Source: Sthenelais limicola (taxonomy: Eukaryota > Annelida > Polychaeta > Phyllodocida > Sigalionidae). Taken from it: 64,000 nt of DNA. A program made the translations under genes and the position numbers. The DNA is taken from NCBI GenBank assembly GCA_942159475.1, contig OW804098.1:5928383-5992382 (forward strand), in the 5' to 3' direction. Under the pieces are notes generated by a model, which was not told the origin of the DNA, did no database searches, and saw only the letters and a program-made list of their open reading frames with translations. Below, in pieces: positions 9,556 through 19,225 of the stretch; the stretch's first letter is position 1; each line of letters opens with the position of its first letter.

Positions 9556-10476
9556 TCAGAAGAACTCGCATTTCTTAGGTTTGAGCTTCAGCCCATATTC
9601 CCTAATGCGTTCCAATACCAATTTCAGGTTGTCCGCACATTCTTGGACAGTCTTTCCAAAGACCACCACATCATCCAGGTATACTAAACAAGCTTTCCAA
9701 CCCAATCCGTCCAACATACGGTCCATCATGCGTTGGAAAGTGGCAGGGGCGTTACACAGTCCAAAAGCCATAACTTTAAACTCGAACAGACCCACACTGG
9801 ACAAAAAAACAGTTTTGTGCTTACTTTCCTCATTCATTGCAACCTGCCAATATCCGGACTCTAAGTCTAAAGTGCAAAACCATTGGTTCCCACCCAAGGC
9901 TTCAACACACTCATCAATCCGGGGAAGAGGGAAACTATCCTTCTTAGTCACGGAATTCAGTTGGCGATAGTCCACACAAAATCTCTGGGTCCCATCTTTC
10001 TTAGCAACCATCACGATGGGAGCTCCCCATGGACTATTACTATGCTCTATTCTGCCTTCTTTATACATCTTCCAGATTTCCGCCTCTGCTCCATCTCACC
10101 TGGCCACTGGCAACCTGCGATAAGCTTGCTTTACAGGGATTGCATCCCCAGTGTCAAACACATGGCGGACCAAGTGAGTGCAACCAACTTTGGTGCCAGG
10201 TAAGGAAAAACAGTCTTGGTAATCAGAGAGCAGTTTTCTAACTAACTCTTTTTCTTCTCTTTTAGACAGATGAGTTTCATTCACCAACTTCTCTAACGGA
10301 TTTTCCGGACAAGGAGGGACAACTATATCAGGAACCAGAAGCTCATCATTCACAATAGGCGAGTCCGTCACCTGTATGGAATTAATGATAGCTGTCTTAA
10401 TCATTTCATTCTCTTCCTCGTCAGGTAGGGAAGCATCGGACACCAAAGTCACAATGCTAACTCTCCCTACTATCAT
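9556..10476 (-). pseudogene. Reverse transcriptase, two in-frame stops
   Basis: One reading frame encodes the N-terminal linker (10476-10096) and then the RT fingers and palm (10068-9556). Visible motifs are 'SPWGAPIVMVAKKDG', 'RFCVDYRQLN', 'LDLESGYWQVAM', 'FGLCNAPATFQRMMD' and the active-site 'YLDDVVVF'. In-frame TGA codons occur at 10098-10096 (after 'RRLPVAR') and at 9558-9556 (after 'KPKKCEFF'). Both sit where Arg would be usual, consistent with CGA-to-TGA transitions. A frameshift near 10535 separates this frame from the protease frame. The enzyme copies genomic RNA into cDNA. Confidence 0.9.
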
Positions 10477-10520
10477 GTCACAATTTAGTCTAACGGTAGA
10501 ACCGGACGGATTGGAAAAAG

Positions 10521-11519
10521 CTACCAGGACGAATTAACGTTACCCGATACGTATGTATTAAGGCTTCCCAAGGCAAAGTCTTTTAACAATCCCTGATCAG
10601 GCTCGAACATCAATCCATCTGATGTGTCAGAGCCTCTACCCAAGTCTATCTTAGCAAGTGTCACGGACCGGGGTTGGAGGACCACAGGTTCTTTCAACCT
10701 GGCTTCTCCCCCGTCCACCAACTCTCTCACTTCAACAGCTTGAACAGTGGATTGACTCAAACTTCTCTTCATGTGCTTCCATTGCTTACACAATACAGAT
10801 ACTGCTTGATTCTCAAGGAATAGCAATCCAGACCAGTCAAGATTACATTTGTGGACGTAATAAAAATCCGCCCCAATCAGTCCATCTTCTGGGCCCTTCA
10901 AGCCGGAAACTACTAGACATGTAATCATGTATGTCCGATTTCCTATTTTCAAAGGACAAAGCGCGCTCCCATGAGTGGTTATAGGCAGCCCATTCCCCAT
11001 TGCACACACCATTTGGACCGGAACCAAAGGTGGTTTGGAAGAAAGAGAATCATAGAATCTCTTGGTAACCAGGCTAGTAGTAGCACCAGGGTCCACCAGG
11101 AAATCCCCATTCTCACTGTCTAACCCCACTGGGGCATACCATCTCTCACGGACAATCAAATTATCCGTGATCCTCAGCGTCTTTGGTTGCTGTACAGAAA
11201 CTTTCTGTATCCGTGCCGACGTGTTGTGGTTCTGTCCAACCACAATGATCTGACCTTCAACAGCTTGGTACCCGTCTTGTCCCCATCTCACAAGAGAACC
11301 AGTATCCGGGCTGTCCGGGGAGATATCCTCACCTGGACAGGTGTTCTTTTCCGGCAACGACCTAGGATCCCTTGCTTCCGGGTGCGCTTGACCTTGCGTC
11401 AAAGCTAACCCCTTACTAATAAGTGCCTGAGCAACACCCCCAGTTTCTATACTACTAGCCAAATCCGTCCGAGCTGTAGTACTGTGAAGCGGCGTCCCTA
11501 CGACCCCTATATCGCTTCC
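10521..11519 (-). pseudogene. pol N-terminus with retroviral-type aspartic protease
   Basis: The frame is open from the gag stop onward and lies at -1 relative to gag, the usual layout for gag-pol frameshifting; no ATG is needed. The protease core is 'GDFLVDPGATTSLV', where the family consensus is D-S/T-G, so Ser/Thr is replaced by Pro. A later 'DGLIGADFYY' matches the second conserved hydrophobic-G loop. The frame stops at 10521 because of a one-base shift, and its continuation is found in the frame leading to 10476. Protease would cleave gag and pol. Confidence 0.75.
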
Positions 11520-13282
11520 TATAAGGGCCGTGTTGGGTTTTCCGGAGTCTCAGAGGCGGGTACCTTCGTAGACTCAGCAACCCCTTTCAAAATTCTAATG
11601 GTCGGACAATCAGGAGAGATATGTCCTTCCTTCCCACAGAAGTAGCATTTCTTGGGCCCATCCTTTCTCCGCCCGGAGAATGTCCCAGAAAATGATTTCT
11701 TCCAGGGTTGTCCGTCCTTGCTGTCACCAGGCCTATTCTTCCTGAAATCCCTATAGGCTTGCAAGGCCTGACAGATGACTGTTGTCATGTCCTGTGTCTC
11801 TGAACCAGAGGAGGTAACACCATCATCCAGGGTTTCAGACACCTTGGCTACAGCAGCACCGGACTTGCGGCGAGACCTTCTTTTCTTCACAGCCAAAGCG
11901 CTCTCCTGGACTGGTTCAGGAGCTGGCAGCGCGGCAAGTTTTTGGACTACCACACTGGATTCGGTGTCCATAAGGCATCCCTCATAAACCTCCGACCAAT
12001 GAATGGCCTCTTGTAGGTCTACGGGTTCCTTCAGACGAGCCCAATTGGCCTGCTCACAGTTAGTCAACCCCTTCAGGTAAGTATGAAGAGCCATATTGAC
12101 TATGGTACTATTCATCTTCTTCCCGAAGGCATATCTGGCCCTGCGGGCTACCTCGTTACCAAACTGCCGGACCGACTGTCCAGGAGTCTGGCAACAAGCA
12201 CGAAATTCAGCTTGTCTCTTTATACGAGAAACCTCGCCGAAATTCGCATCCATGTGTTCCACAAATTCCTTCAGAGTCAGGCCTGCAGGCAGATCACCCA
12301 TATCCGCCAACTGCCGCTTGCATCCCCACTGCAACTGAAGCAGGAACTCTTCTTCTGACCAGTTGCATGCAACCGCCATTACCCGCATCTCAGCCAGGTA
12401 AACACGCCAAGGGTCCTTTTGGTCCCACATCTTTATGACGGGCGGACACATGGTATATTTGCTCTTACCCGGACCCTGAGTATATTCAAACTCGCCAAAG
12501 TCCGAGTCGTCCGTTCCATCATAACTTAATCCCTGGACCAGGGATCGGTCTTTCTTAGCGATACGAGATCGCTCCTTGGTCTTCCGCGACTTATTGCTTT
12601 TCGTTTTCTTCTCCTTCTTTTTCCTAGGGGCAGGAGTTTCCGAGTCAGAGGACGAGGAAGAGGAAGAAGATCCTCTGGGATCCGATGGATCATTAGGAGA
12701 ACCAGACACAACCCGTATCTTTGGTTTGTATACATCTCCTTTCACCTGACCCCTTTCGAAATCAGCGTCCGTACTAGTAGTGCTATCCTTTTTTCCTTTA
12801 CTTGCACTACCATCCTTCTTTCCTTTTCCCTCAGGAGTCTTTTCAGTTTGTGTACCTGTACTGGTAGACAAATCATTAGTCTTTACAGTATCAGAATCAC
12901 ATGATGTTTGAGTACTGAAACTCCTACTCGTTACAGAGAAACTGCTCTGGGAACTTTTCTAAGAGGCTTGAGGGGATGTTCCCTGTCTTTCACTCAACGA
13001 CCCACCAGCAGGGGATGAAGTAGACATGCCAGAACTCTTATGATCCCGGAATGTCACTTCCTTTGTTGTATCCTCAGTCATGCCGACTGGAGATCCAAAG
13101 AAGTCCATCCTAACCCTTCCTGACTCTAATCCAGCTTGTGGATCAGCAAACGTAGAACACACAGGAGCAGTTCTACTAGTATTTACAGTAGATGCCCTGC
13201 TTGTTCTTGGAAGAGTAGTCCACATAGGCCCGGACTTGTAATGAGATGGTATTCCTGAATCATTCAGACCAAGTAAATCCAT
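11519..13282 (-). pseudogene. gag with zinc knuckle, one internal stop
   Basis: A frame from a genuine ATG at 13282 runs to 11519, interrupted only by TAG at 12961-12959. Downstream of that stop no in-frame ATG occurs until deep in the capsid-like region, so a functional gag must have started upstream. Residues after the stop are Ser/Thr/Lys-rich with an acidic Ser run. A capsid-like helical region follows ('QLADMGDLPAGLTLKEFVEH', 'GQSVRQFGNEVARRARYAF'). Near the C-terminus is a CCHC knuckle, C-x2-C-x4-H-x4-C ('CYFCGKEGHISPDC'). A splice-acceptor-like tract ending in AG sits 20 nt upstream of the ATG (13303-13302). Confidence 0.8.
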
Positions 13283-13301
13283 GTCACTGTCGACGCAGGA
13301 G

Positions 13302-13710
13302 CTGGAAAAGAGAAGTGGGCAAGACCATTAAGACCATACCATGACTATGGAAAAGGATGGGGGTTTCATGGATGTTTGCCAGTCATCTATTTGGTCTGGG
13401 AAAAGTTTATTCTACTTTCCATGGGCTGATTTAGAGACAGTATTCTTTGAAATGAAATGTTTTAGATGGACATGTCTTGGAAAAGAAATTCGGATTTCTG
13501 TCTATAATAGGAAATGTGACATCAAGCCTATTAAATGAATAATTTTCATAAAGATGAAGTTAATGAGTTTTCATGAATAGTTTGCTTTCATTAACATCCC
13601 TCTTGAATATATCTATATCATATAAACCGATCATGTCACTCAACAAATAGTTTTTGTGATTGGACATAGCATGTTTACTTAAGATTTATATTATATTTCA
13701 TAAATATTAC
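13302..13710 (-). other. Intron-like sequence between exon C and gag
   Basis: AT-rich and non-coding. It starts with GTAATA at 13710 and ends with a pyrimidine-rich CTCTTTTCCAG at 13302. The implied intron is 409 bp and joins two blocks in matching phase. Confidence 0.5.
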
Positions 13711-13872
13711 CTTTCACAGATATCAATTTCACGGAAACGTAATTGAAGATCTGCTTTGTCTTTAACTGGACATGTCAGATCGTAATCATGTGAGAGGTGC
13801 TGTGGTAGGTCAATTGGTTCAGTAGAAGCGATACATGGTTCTACATAGTCTGTCATCACATCAGGAGGGTCA
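13711..13872 (-). other. Exon-like block C, duplicated 162-nt exon (copy 2)
   Basis: Bounded by TTTTACAG on its upstream side and GTAATA on its downstream side, open throughout in phase 2-2. It encodes 'DPPDVMTDYVEPCIASTEP' and ends 'FREIDICE'. It is 162 nt like block B, and its intronic flanks are also similar, so the two arose by tandem genomic duplication. Joined to the gag block at 13301, the frame continues directly into the gag ORF. The encoded acidic peptide matches no family I recognise. It may be a host exon or part of the element's leader. Confidence 0.6.
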
Positions 13873-14391
13873 CTGTAAAATGTAAGCCAGAGTTCAGAGG
13901 TTATTGATAGGTATGAAGAATAGAGAACTTGTGATTGATGATTATGTGGTTTATTGATGAAAGCAGTATGTGACTGGAAGTGATGAACATGGGTACATGT
14001 GATGCTTATATACTGTGGTATGTGTACAACGTACATGTAACATTTCGGAATGTTCTACAGGGATCTGGGTTTGTCATGTGGATACTTCTAAATCCCTGAT
14101 AATGTTATGTAGCTGAAGGTTCTAGATAATTCTAGGATGAAGGTTACCATGAGGTGACATGATACATATGTATTAATAGAATTAATTAACTGTTACAACT
14201 ATCATTATCATCATAATTATTATCATTCATAAACTTTAATTAAGGTTATGCCCTGTTACATAATACAAGGCCGGAAATGACAGTATGACAAAAGCTTATT
14301 CTATCAGAGATTTTGCAGTGGTGGTTGAAATAAACTAATACTTAACATAGCATGTATGCTGAAGATTTATATTATATTTAATAAATATTAC
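13873..14391 (-). other. Intron-like sequence between blocks B and C
   Basis: Includes copies of the flanks of the duplicated exon (for example 'gcagtggtggttgaaataaa' near 14317, again near 14623) plus AT-rich unassigned DNA between 13910 and 14280. No open frame fits. Confidence 0.4.
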
Positions 14392-14553
14392 CTTTCACAG
14401 ATATCAACTTCATGGAAATGAAATTGAAGATTTGCTTTGTCTTTAACTGGACATATCAGATCGTTATCCTGTGACAGGCATTGTGGTAGGTCAATTGGTT
14501 CAGTAGAAGTGATTTGTGGCTGAATATAGTCTGTCATCACATCAGGCGGATCA
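14392..14553 (-). other. Exon-like block B, duplicated 162-nt exon (copy 1)
   Basis: Preceded by TTTTACAG and followed by GTAATA, phase 2-2. It encodes 'DPPDVMTDYIQPQITSTEP' through 'FHEVDICE', clearly homologous to block C. Substitutions have not created a stop or shifted the frame, which suggests the duplicate was under selection for at least part of its history. Confidence 0.6.
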
Positions 14554-14766
14554 CTGTAAAATACAAGCCACAGTTCACAGTTTATGACACAACATACACA
14601 AGCTTTTTCGTTCAGAGCTATTGCAGTGGTGGTTGAAATAAATTAATGCTTAACACAACATTGATGAACATATGATATAATAAACTTTACAATATCATAT
14701 ATATTTTATATCCAAACGAGGGTAAAATACCCTTCATGAACTTGCATTATTTATGCATCATCTTAC
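14554..14766 (-). other. Intron-like sequence between blocks A and B
   Basis: 213 bp, beginning GTAAGA and ending TTTTACAG on the minus strand; AT-rich with no open frame. Confidence 0.45.
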
Positions 14767-14869
14767 CTTTCAGTAAAAACTGTGTCTGAGAGAATGTTCT
14801 CAAACTCAGGATCCAGTAAAGCCTCAAAGGATAGATAGCTCCTGTTTTGTGCTTTGTTCTTCTGTCTTG
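14767..14869 (-). other. Exon-like block A
   Basis: 103 nt bounded by TATTTCAG and GTAAGA, open in the one phase that joins block B. It encodes 'SYLSFEALLDPEFENIL' and 'SDTVFTE'. It enters with one base supplied by an upstream exon that I could not place: the best donor upstream, at 16571, fits this phase, but the sequence before it has an in-frame stop and no ATG. Unknown function. Confidence 0.5.
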
Positions 14870-16560
14870 CTGAAATACACTTTCAATTGTGTTATTTTTT
14901 GCTCTAATTTGTCCAAACAGATCTTAGAAAACGGTTCAAGTAGCTTTTTAAATCTCGTTTCTACTCATATTGTAAGTGCTTGAAATTAATTACAGTATTT
15001 ATGTGAATCTGCACAAAATGAGTGGCCGTTACGGTGAAAAAGTCAATGATTAGAGACACTCATGGGAGCATTATTTGAGAATGAAAGGGCCCAGAGAAAC
15101 GATTTATATACCATCACAAAGCACACAGTAAGAGTAATCTGAATGTATCCGAATTATATATCCAAGACTAATATTTCTATTTCTGAGGTATGGGATATTT
15201 CCATGAATTCGAACCCTAATTTTAAGGGTCTAAAATGAATATTAACAATTCTAGCTTTAAAAACCTCCTGAAATAGGCCATTTTTACAATAAGGTACAAA
15301 AAAATGTCCATTTATCATGTAGAAAGAACATAAGAAATGAATATATGTGTAGCAAATTTGTCATAATTCTGTAGAAAAAATAGTTTTACATTTTATATAA
15401 TGTTTTTAGGGACCTTTTTGAATATTTTATGTATCTTTTTGATAGGTATGTAATAGTCAACCCTATGCATACCATGCGTATGCCTAGACGTTGTGTCCTC
15501 AATTCTATTTAAATTATAAAGGTTGTTTAGACGAATATGTATTCATATTCACTACTCTAGTTGTGCCAACACTTATATAAAATATTCACCTTCTATGATA
15601 CCTTACTAGCAACGATTGCCAAATGAGGTACAAAAAATAATTCAATAATTATATGATTTTACGACAGTCAAATAGATATGTTTGGGTATTTAATACATTT
15701 TAAATTTTGGAAAAAGCTTAATTAGTTCTTGAGTAATGAGCATAAGTATTCGGACATAATTTTAGACATTATTTCGGCGAATAGCTCTTCCTATAGAGTT
15801 TATTTCATAGCTACTTGACCAACGATTGAAAATAGAGGTACAACTAATTGCGCAATAATCATAAAATTAGAAACGTCAAATAGGTATATTGGGGTATTTA
15901 ATACAATTTAAATTGTTTAAAAAGCTTAAATAGTTTTTGAGTAATGAGCATAAGTATTCGGACATAATTTTAGACATTATTTCGGCAAATAGCTCACCCT
16001 ATAGTTTATTTTATCCTGTGTTGGTACTCGTAAGTGTGGACGAGTGCACCAGCAATGGTACTCGTCCATAGTAAAATGTACTCGTTATTTACGAGTACAA
16101 AGCCCTTACTACAATCCCTGCTTACCCATGGTTATTTAAGTTAAATTGTAGCCCTAACGGCCCAGAAGTTATACTGGAAACTGTATGACATGTTTACTGT
16201 GGATACTACAGTCTGAACTGTGCTGTGTAGGTCGGTATACAGGATAGGAAGACCCCCTCTTGAATTCTGTTTCCCATTTTTTATAAGCCCCATTTCCCGA
16301 TTCCCGCAGGTTTTCAATTTGCAATGCCGTTTTTCTATTTGCAATGCCTACCTGGAAAAAAATAATCTGGCTCTGAATCCCTTTCCAGAATCGCGTAGGC
16401 CCTTTTCAATCCCGAATGCCGACCTAAAATAGACCTCAGATCAATCCTGGTTCCCGAAAAAGTGTTCCCAACCCTGGGTACTATAGTGACAGTGAGCGTG
16501 GCTTCACCTATGGCTAAGCCTAAGGCCCAATTATCAACTCGTTAAAAACATTGGTTTTAA
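14870..16560 (-). other. Long intron-like AT-rich region
   Basis: No coding signal. It contains the two-copy tandem repeat listed separately and a short inverted pair of 'gtactcgtaa'/'ttacgagtac' near 16027 and 16091. Confidence 0.4.
15600..16010. repeat. Two-copy ~200-bp tandem repeat
   Basis: Two adjacent copies share long phrases such as 'gagcataagtattcggacat' and 'ttttagacattatttcggc', with the second copy starting near 15820. It is non-coding and AT-rich. Confidence 0.7.
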
Positions 16561-16564
16561 TTCT

Positions 16565-16800
16565 TAACAGCAACTTAAACTTTCCTTACCTGTTGATGCA
16601 GCTATATACGCAAATGGCAGTTAATTTCCAGTTGTTTTCATGACAAATTCAATCCAATAATTTCAGAAACAAGTCTTGACTCCACGTTGAATCTGCCACT
16701 ACTGCTTCTGGTCTAAAAATGGCCGCCAATATTCTCACCAGATCTGGCCAGGTGTCGCAATGGGCGTGAGTTTGCCACCACTACTCACTAGGGGCGCAGA
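16565..16800 (-). repeat. Inverted copy of promoter/exon-1-like repeat (a)
   Basis: Read on the minus strand, it starts GCGCCCCTAGTGAGTAGTGG, contains GGCGGCCAT and 'aaaacaactggaaat', and ends in ATCAACAG followed by GTAAGG, a strong 5' splice site. A similar sequence reads on the plus strand at 19033-19215 and ends in a comparable CAAACAG/GTTAGG. It looks like a duplicated 5' exon, inverted about the 5' LTR. Confidence 0.6.
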
Positions 16801-17462
16801 AAGCAGCCGAGACAGACATAGCACTGAACAAACAATCCCGCGGGCCAGGTTTCCTATCCATTCAGTTACAAATCCGTGACATAGGGGACGCCATAAAGTC
16901 TGAGTTGAAGCTGACTGATATTCAGAGACATTCTGGAGACGAGAATGATCGTCTACCCGGGATATCTCGCACTTCAACTTTTCGTTTTCCACCTGCAATC
17001 TTTTGATGAATGCAGAATCCCTCTCCGTTACCACCTCCAGTGTTTCCTGGATGTCCCGATTCTGGAACACGAGTTGTTTCATCTCTGCAACAAACCAAGG
17101 TTCTTTCTCTTCTCTGCAGCTAAATCTCTCTGCAAACTCAGTAACTGAAGACGAGTTGCTTTTAACAAGCTTTCTTCGTCTGACTCTACATCGCTCACCG
17201 GGGACCTGTAGTCCGTGAAGGCTGCACAATCCTCCCGGCTAGTTCTGTAATCCTCAGAATCAGAACCCACATCGGACAGAATTACTCGTGCGAACTCTCG
17301 CTCAAATTTCATGTCCGCCAACGTAGATCCTGAGGCAAGCAGCCTGCCCGGCTGCATTGGTCGCCTATCCGTCCGTCCAGGGTCCGGCGGGGGTCCGCCG
17401 TCCGCTGCAGGAGCTGTTGCTGCCATTTCTGCAAGAAAACCAACAAAGCAAACAAGATCCAC
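16735..17462 (-). pseudogene. 5' coiled-coil ORF of LTR element (gag leader), frameshifted
   Basis: Immediately after the primer-binding site, a frame opens with ATG at 17462 or more plausibly 17426 ('MAATAPAADGGPPPDPGR'). It is Pro/Gly/Arg-rich, then acidic ('DVGSDSEDYRTSRED'), then heptad-like ('LQLLSLQRDLAAEKRKN'). A frameshift near 17100 moves the continuing coiled coil ('LVFQNRDIQETLEVVTERD', 'IKRLQVENEKLKCEI') into the frame that ends at 16735. Similarity to element-style coding fades after 'SASTQT' (about 16898), where the exon-1-like repeat region begins. Its position suggests the true N-terminus of gag, now cut off by 3.6 kb of other DNA. Confidence 0.55.
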
Positions 17463-17510
17463 GGATTTCCTAATCCGGCCAGGCTTAGTTAAACGAACTG
17501 GTCAAGAACT

Positions 17511-17523
17511 GGTCACGGCACCA
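17511..17523 (-). other. Primer-binding site
   Basis: On the minus strand TGGTGCCGTGACC lies two bases inside the 5' LTR. It starts with TGG, complementary to a tRNA CCA end, and TGGYGCCGTGACC-type sites are common in animal LTR retrotransposons. The priming tRNA was not determined. Confidence 0.75.
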
Positions 17524-17525
17524 AT

Positions 17526-17855
17526 CGTAGAGATTCGCAGAGTCTTGGCAATGAATAAACAACTTAACAAGGCCAATTCCTCATATCTCTGTTTATTCCA
17601 GTCCGTAAAACGGCAATCTATCCGGATTACCCGGCAAGGGTAGTGTATTATAATCCGGAGTACATACAGGTGTCAGAACACATCAGGTAGTATGGTAAAC
17701 ACATACACTCAAGTGACACATATTATAAGAATGACATGGAATATGCAAACAGAGGGGATACTCTTACAGGAGTATATAATAAGAATTGAGGTGTAGATAA
17801 GGGATAACAAAGCATTTAGAAATACTCTACTCGTAAATGCAGGGGATCAAACGCA
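17526..17855 (-). repeat. 5' LTR
   Basis: 330-bp gapless match to 3479-3808. Ends read CGTAG and ACGCA on the plus strand, one transition each from the canonical TG..CA. Minus-strand AATAAA at 17592-17597 and a TATATA-like box near 17772-17779 mark probable polyadenylation and promoter elements. Confidence 0.85.
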
Positions 17856-18655
17856 GATCCCTCTGTGTGAAAGCAAAGGTACCAACCCTTTATGGATTGG
17901 CCCTAGAGGTATGAAGTGAAACTACTACACATATACATTTTCCCTCAATCAAAAACTAAATGCAAATTAATATTAATAGTTAATCTTGGGGTGTTTGATT
18001 GTTTTAAAGACAATATATTTTGTAACGGCGACACATTATTATTGCAAAACGATATTTTCTATGTCCCGATCAGTTTAAATTATATATTACATAGACATTG
18101 TGTTTTTTCATAGTACTGAACATGTATGCATGTGTAGAAACCATTTATCTTCAGCAGAAGGAATAAAATTTCTAAATGCACCTGTGCATTATATTCAAAT
18201 TCCATAATTATTACTTATTTCCTAGTCTGAAAAGTCACTTTTATTGCAATAGCGGCAAAGATTCTGGCATAAGAACTTATTTTTGCCACGGAATTTGGAT
18301 AAAATGGTTATAATCATGTGTGATAATCTAAAATACAGGTTGTAGAGATCCTAGGCTGGAAAATCAAATGAAATCAAATGAATTAGTTATATGTTGTCTC
18401 CACTTTTTTGCCCCTATTGCAACATTTTTTCTTTCCATATCCTTGAATATTATATCAAAATGCTTGGGTGCTCCAATTTTGTTTATATACAAATGTGTAT
18501 AAAAGGTACAAGTATACAAGGTGATCGTGTAGGCTACATAGATAAAAACGCGAAATTGTCAACATCATGTACAATTTTGAATGATCCAAATCGGCGAAGA
18601 TCTTGCAAGACTGGGGCAGTTTTCCTGGCTGAGCGGACCTTCTTTGCCTCTGTGT

Positions 18656-18686
<31 letters not shown>

Positions 18687-19010
18687 GGTTCAGATGCACC
18701 CATAGAACCCCCCTCAGCCTACGGGCCTGCCCTGCCTTTGTTTACAAGTTGTTTTTAGGTTGTGGAAGCCACAAAATGCAAGTTTATTTCTCAACTAACA
18801 TATAGGGGCCTACACACATAGTTATGTTAGTATAGCGGTAACTGAAATATCACAAATTCGAGGTTTTAGGAGGTTTTTGCTGCCCTTTATGAATGCACCA
18901 CTTTTTAAAAATTGATCAGCAAGATCACTTTCAGTGAAAATGGGTTCTTCTCCTCAAAATGACATCACATTCAATTATCGTCATTTATTCAAGTGTTGCA
19001 AACAGGGCGG
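17856..19010. other. Non-coding, contains TG/G-run microsatellite
   Basis: AT-rich with no supported open frame. A (TG)n run followed by an 18-G run lies at 18651-18688; the G run could form a G-quadruplex and may be unreliable in assembly length. Confidence 0.5.
18651..18688 (+). repeat. (TG)n-(G)18 simple repeat
   Basis: About ten TG dinucleotides directly followed by a homopolymeric G tract. Confidence 0.9.
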
Positions 19011-19014
19011 CAAG

Positions 19015-19225
19015 CTCGTGGCCGCTTTGTGCGCCGCCTAGTGAGTAGTGATTGCAAACCAATGTGAATGTTCGAGACCTGGCGAGAACGGCGGCCACCA
19101 TCTTGCAACAACATTTTTAGCGGCAAGATTCGAAGCTTGATTTGGAAATTATCGGACGGAAATCATCATAAAAACAACTGGAAATAAGCTGCTACTTGCG
19201 TGTATAGCTGCAGCAAACAGGTTAG
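19015..19225 (+). repeat. Promoter/exon-1-like repeat (b)
   Basis: Plus-strand relative of 16565-16800: GCCGCCTAGTGAGTAGTG, a GGCGGCC block, 'aaaacaactggaaata', 'gtgtatagctgcagcaaaca' and a GTTAGG splice-site-like end. It lies about 2.4 kb upstream of the transposase frame and could be its non-coding first exon, but no matching acceptor phase can be proven. Confidence 0.5.

Larger units (their letters stand above)
3479..17855 (-). mobile_element. 14.4-kb Ty3/gypsy-like LTR retrotransposon
   Basis: Two 330-bp direct LTRs bound a minus-strand internal region. It begins with a primer-binding site and encodes, in order, a 5' coiled-coil ORF, gag with a zinc knuckle, pol in the order protease-RT-RNase H-integrase (the Ty3/gypsy order), and two accessory ORFs between pol and the 3' LTR. 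LTR divergence is about nine substitutions in 330 bp by eye. The gag frame has one stop, and pol has several frameshifts and stops, so this copy is defective. It is unusually long because of 3.6 kb of intron-like DNA (13.3-16.9 kb) and about 2.7 kb of accessory coding. No target-site duplication is visible. Confidence 0.85.

Noticed and set aside
16735..16898. Coding continuation of the 5' ORF after SASTQT
   Set aside because: This part aligns to the dispersed exon-1-like repeat at 19 kb rather than to gag-like coding; the open frame is probably accidental.
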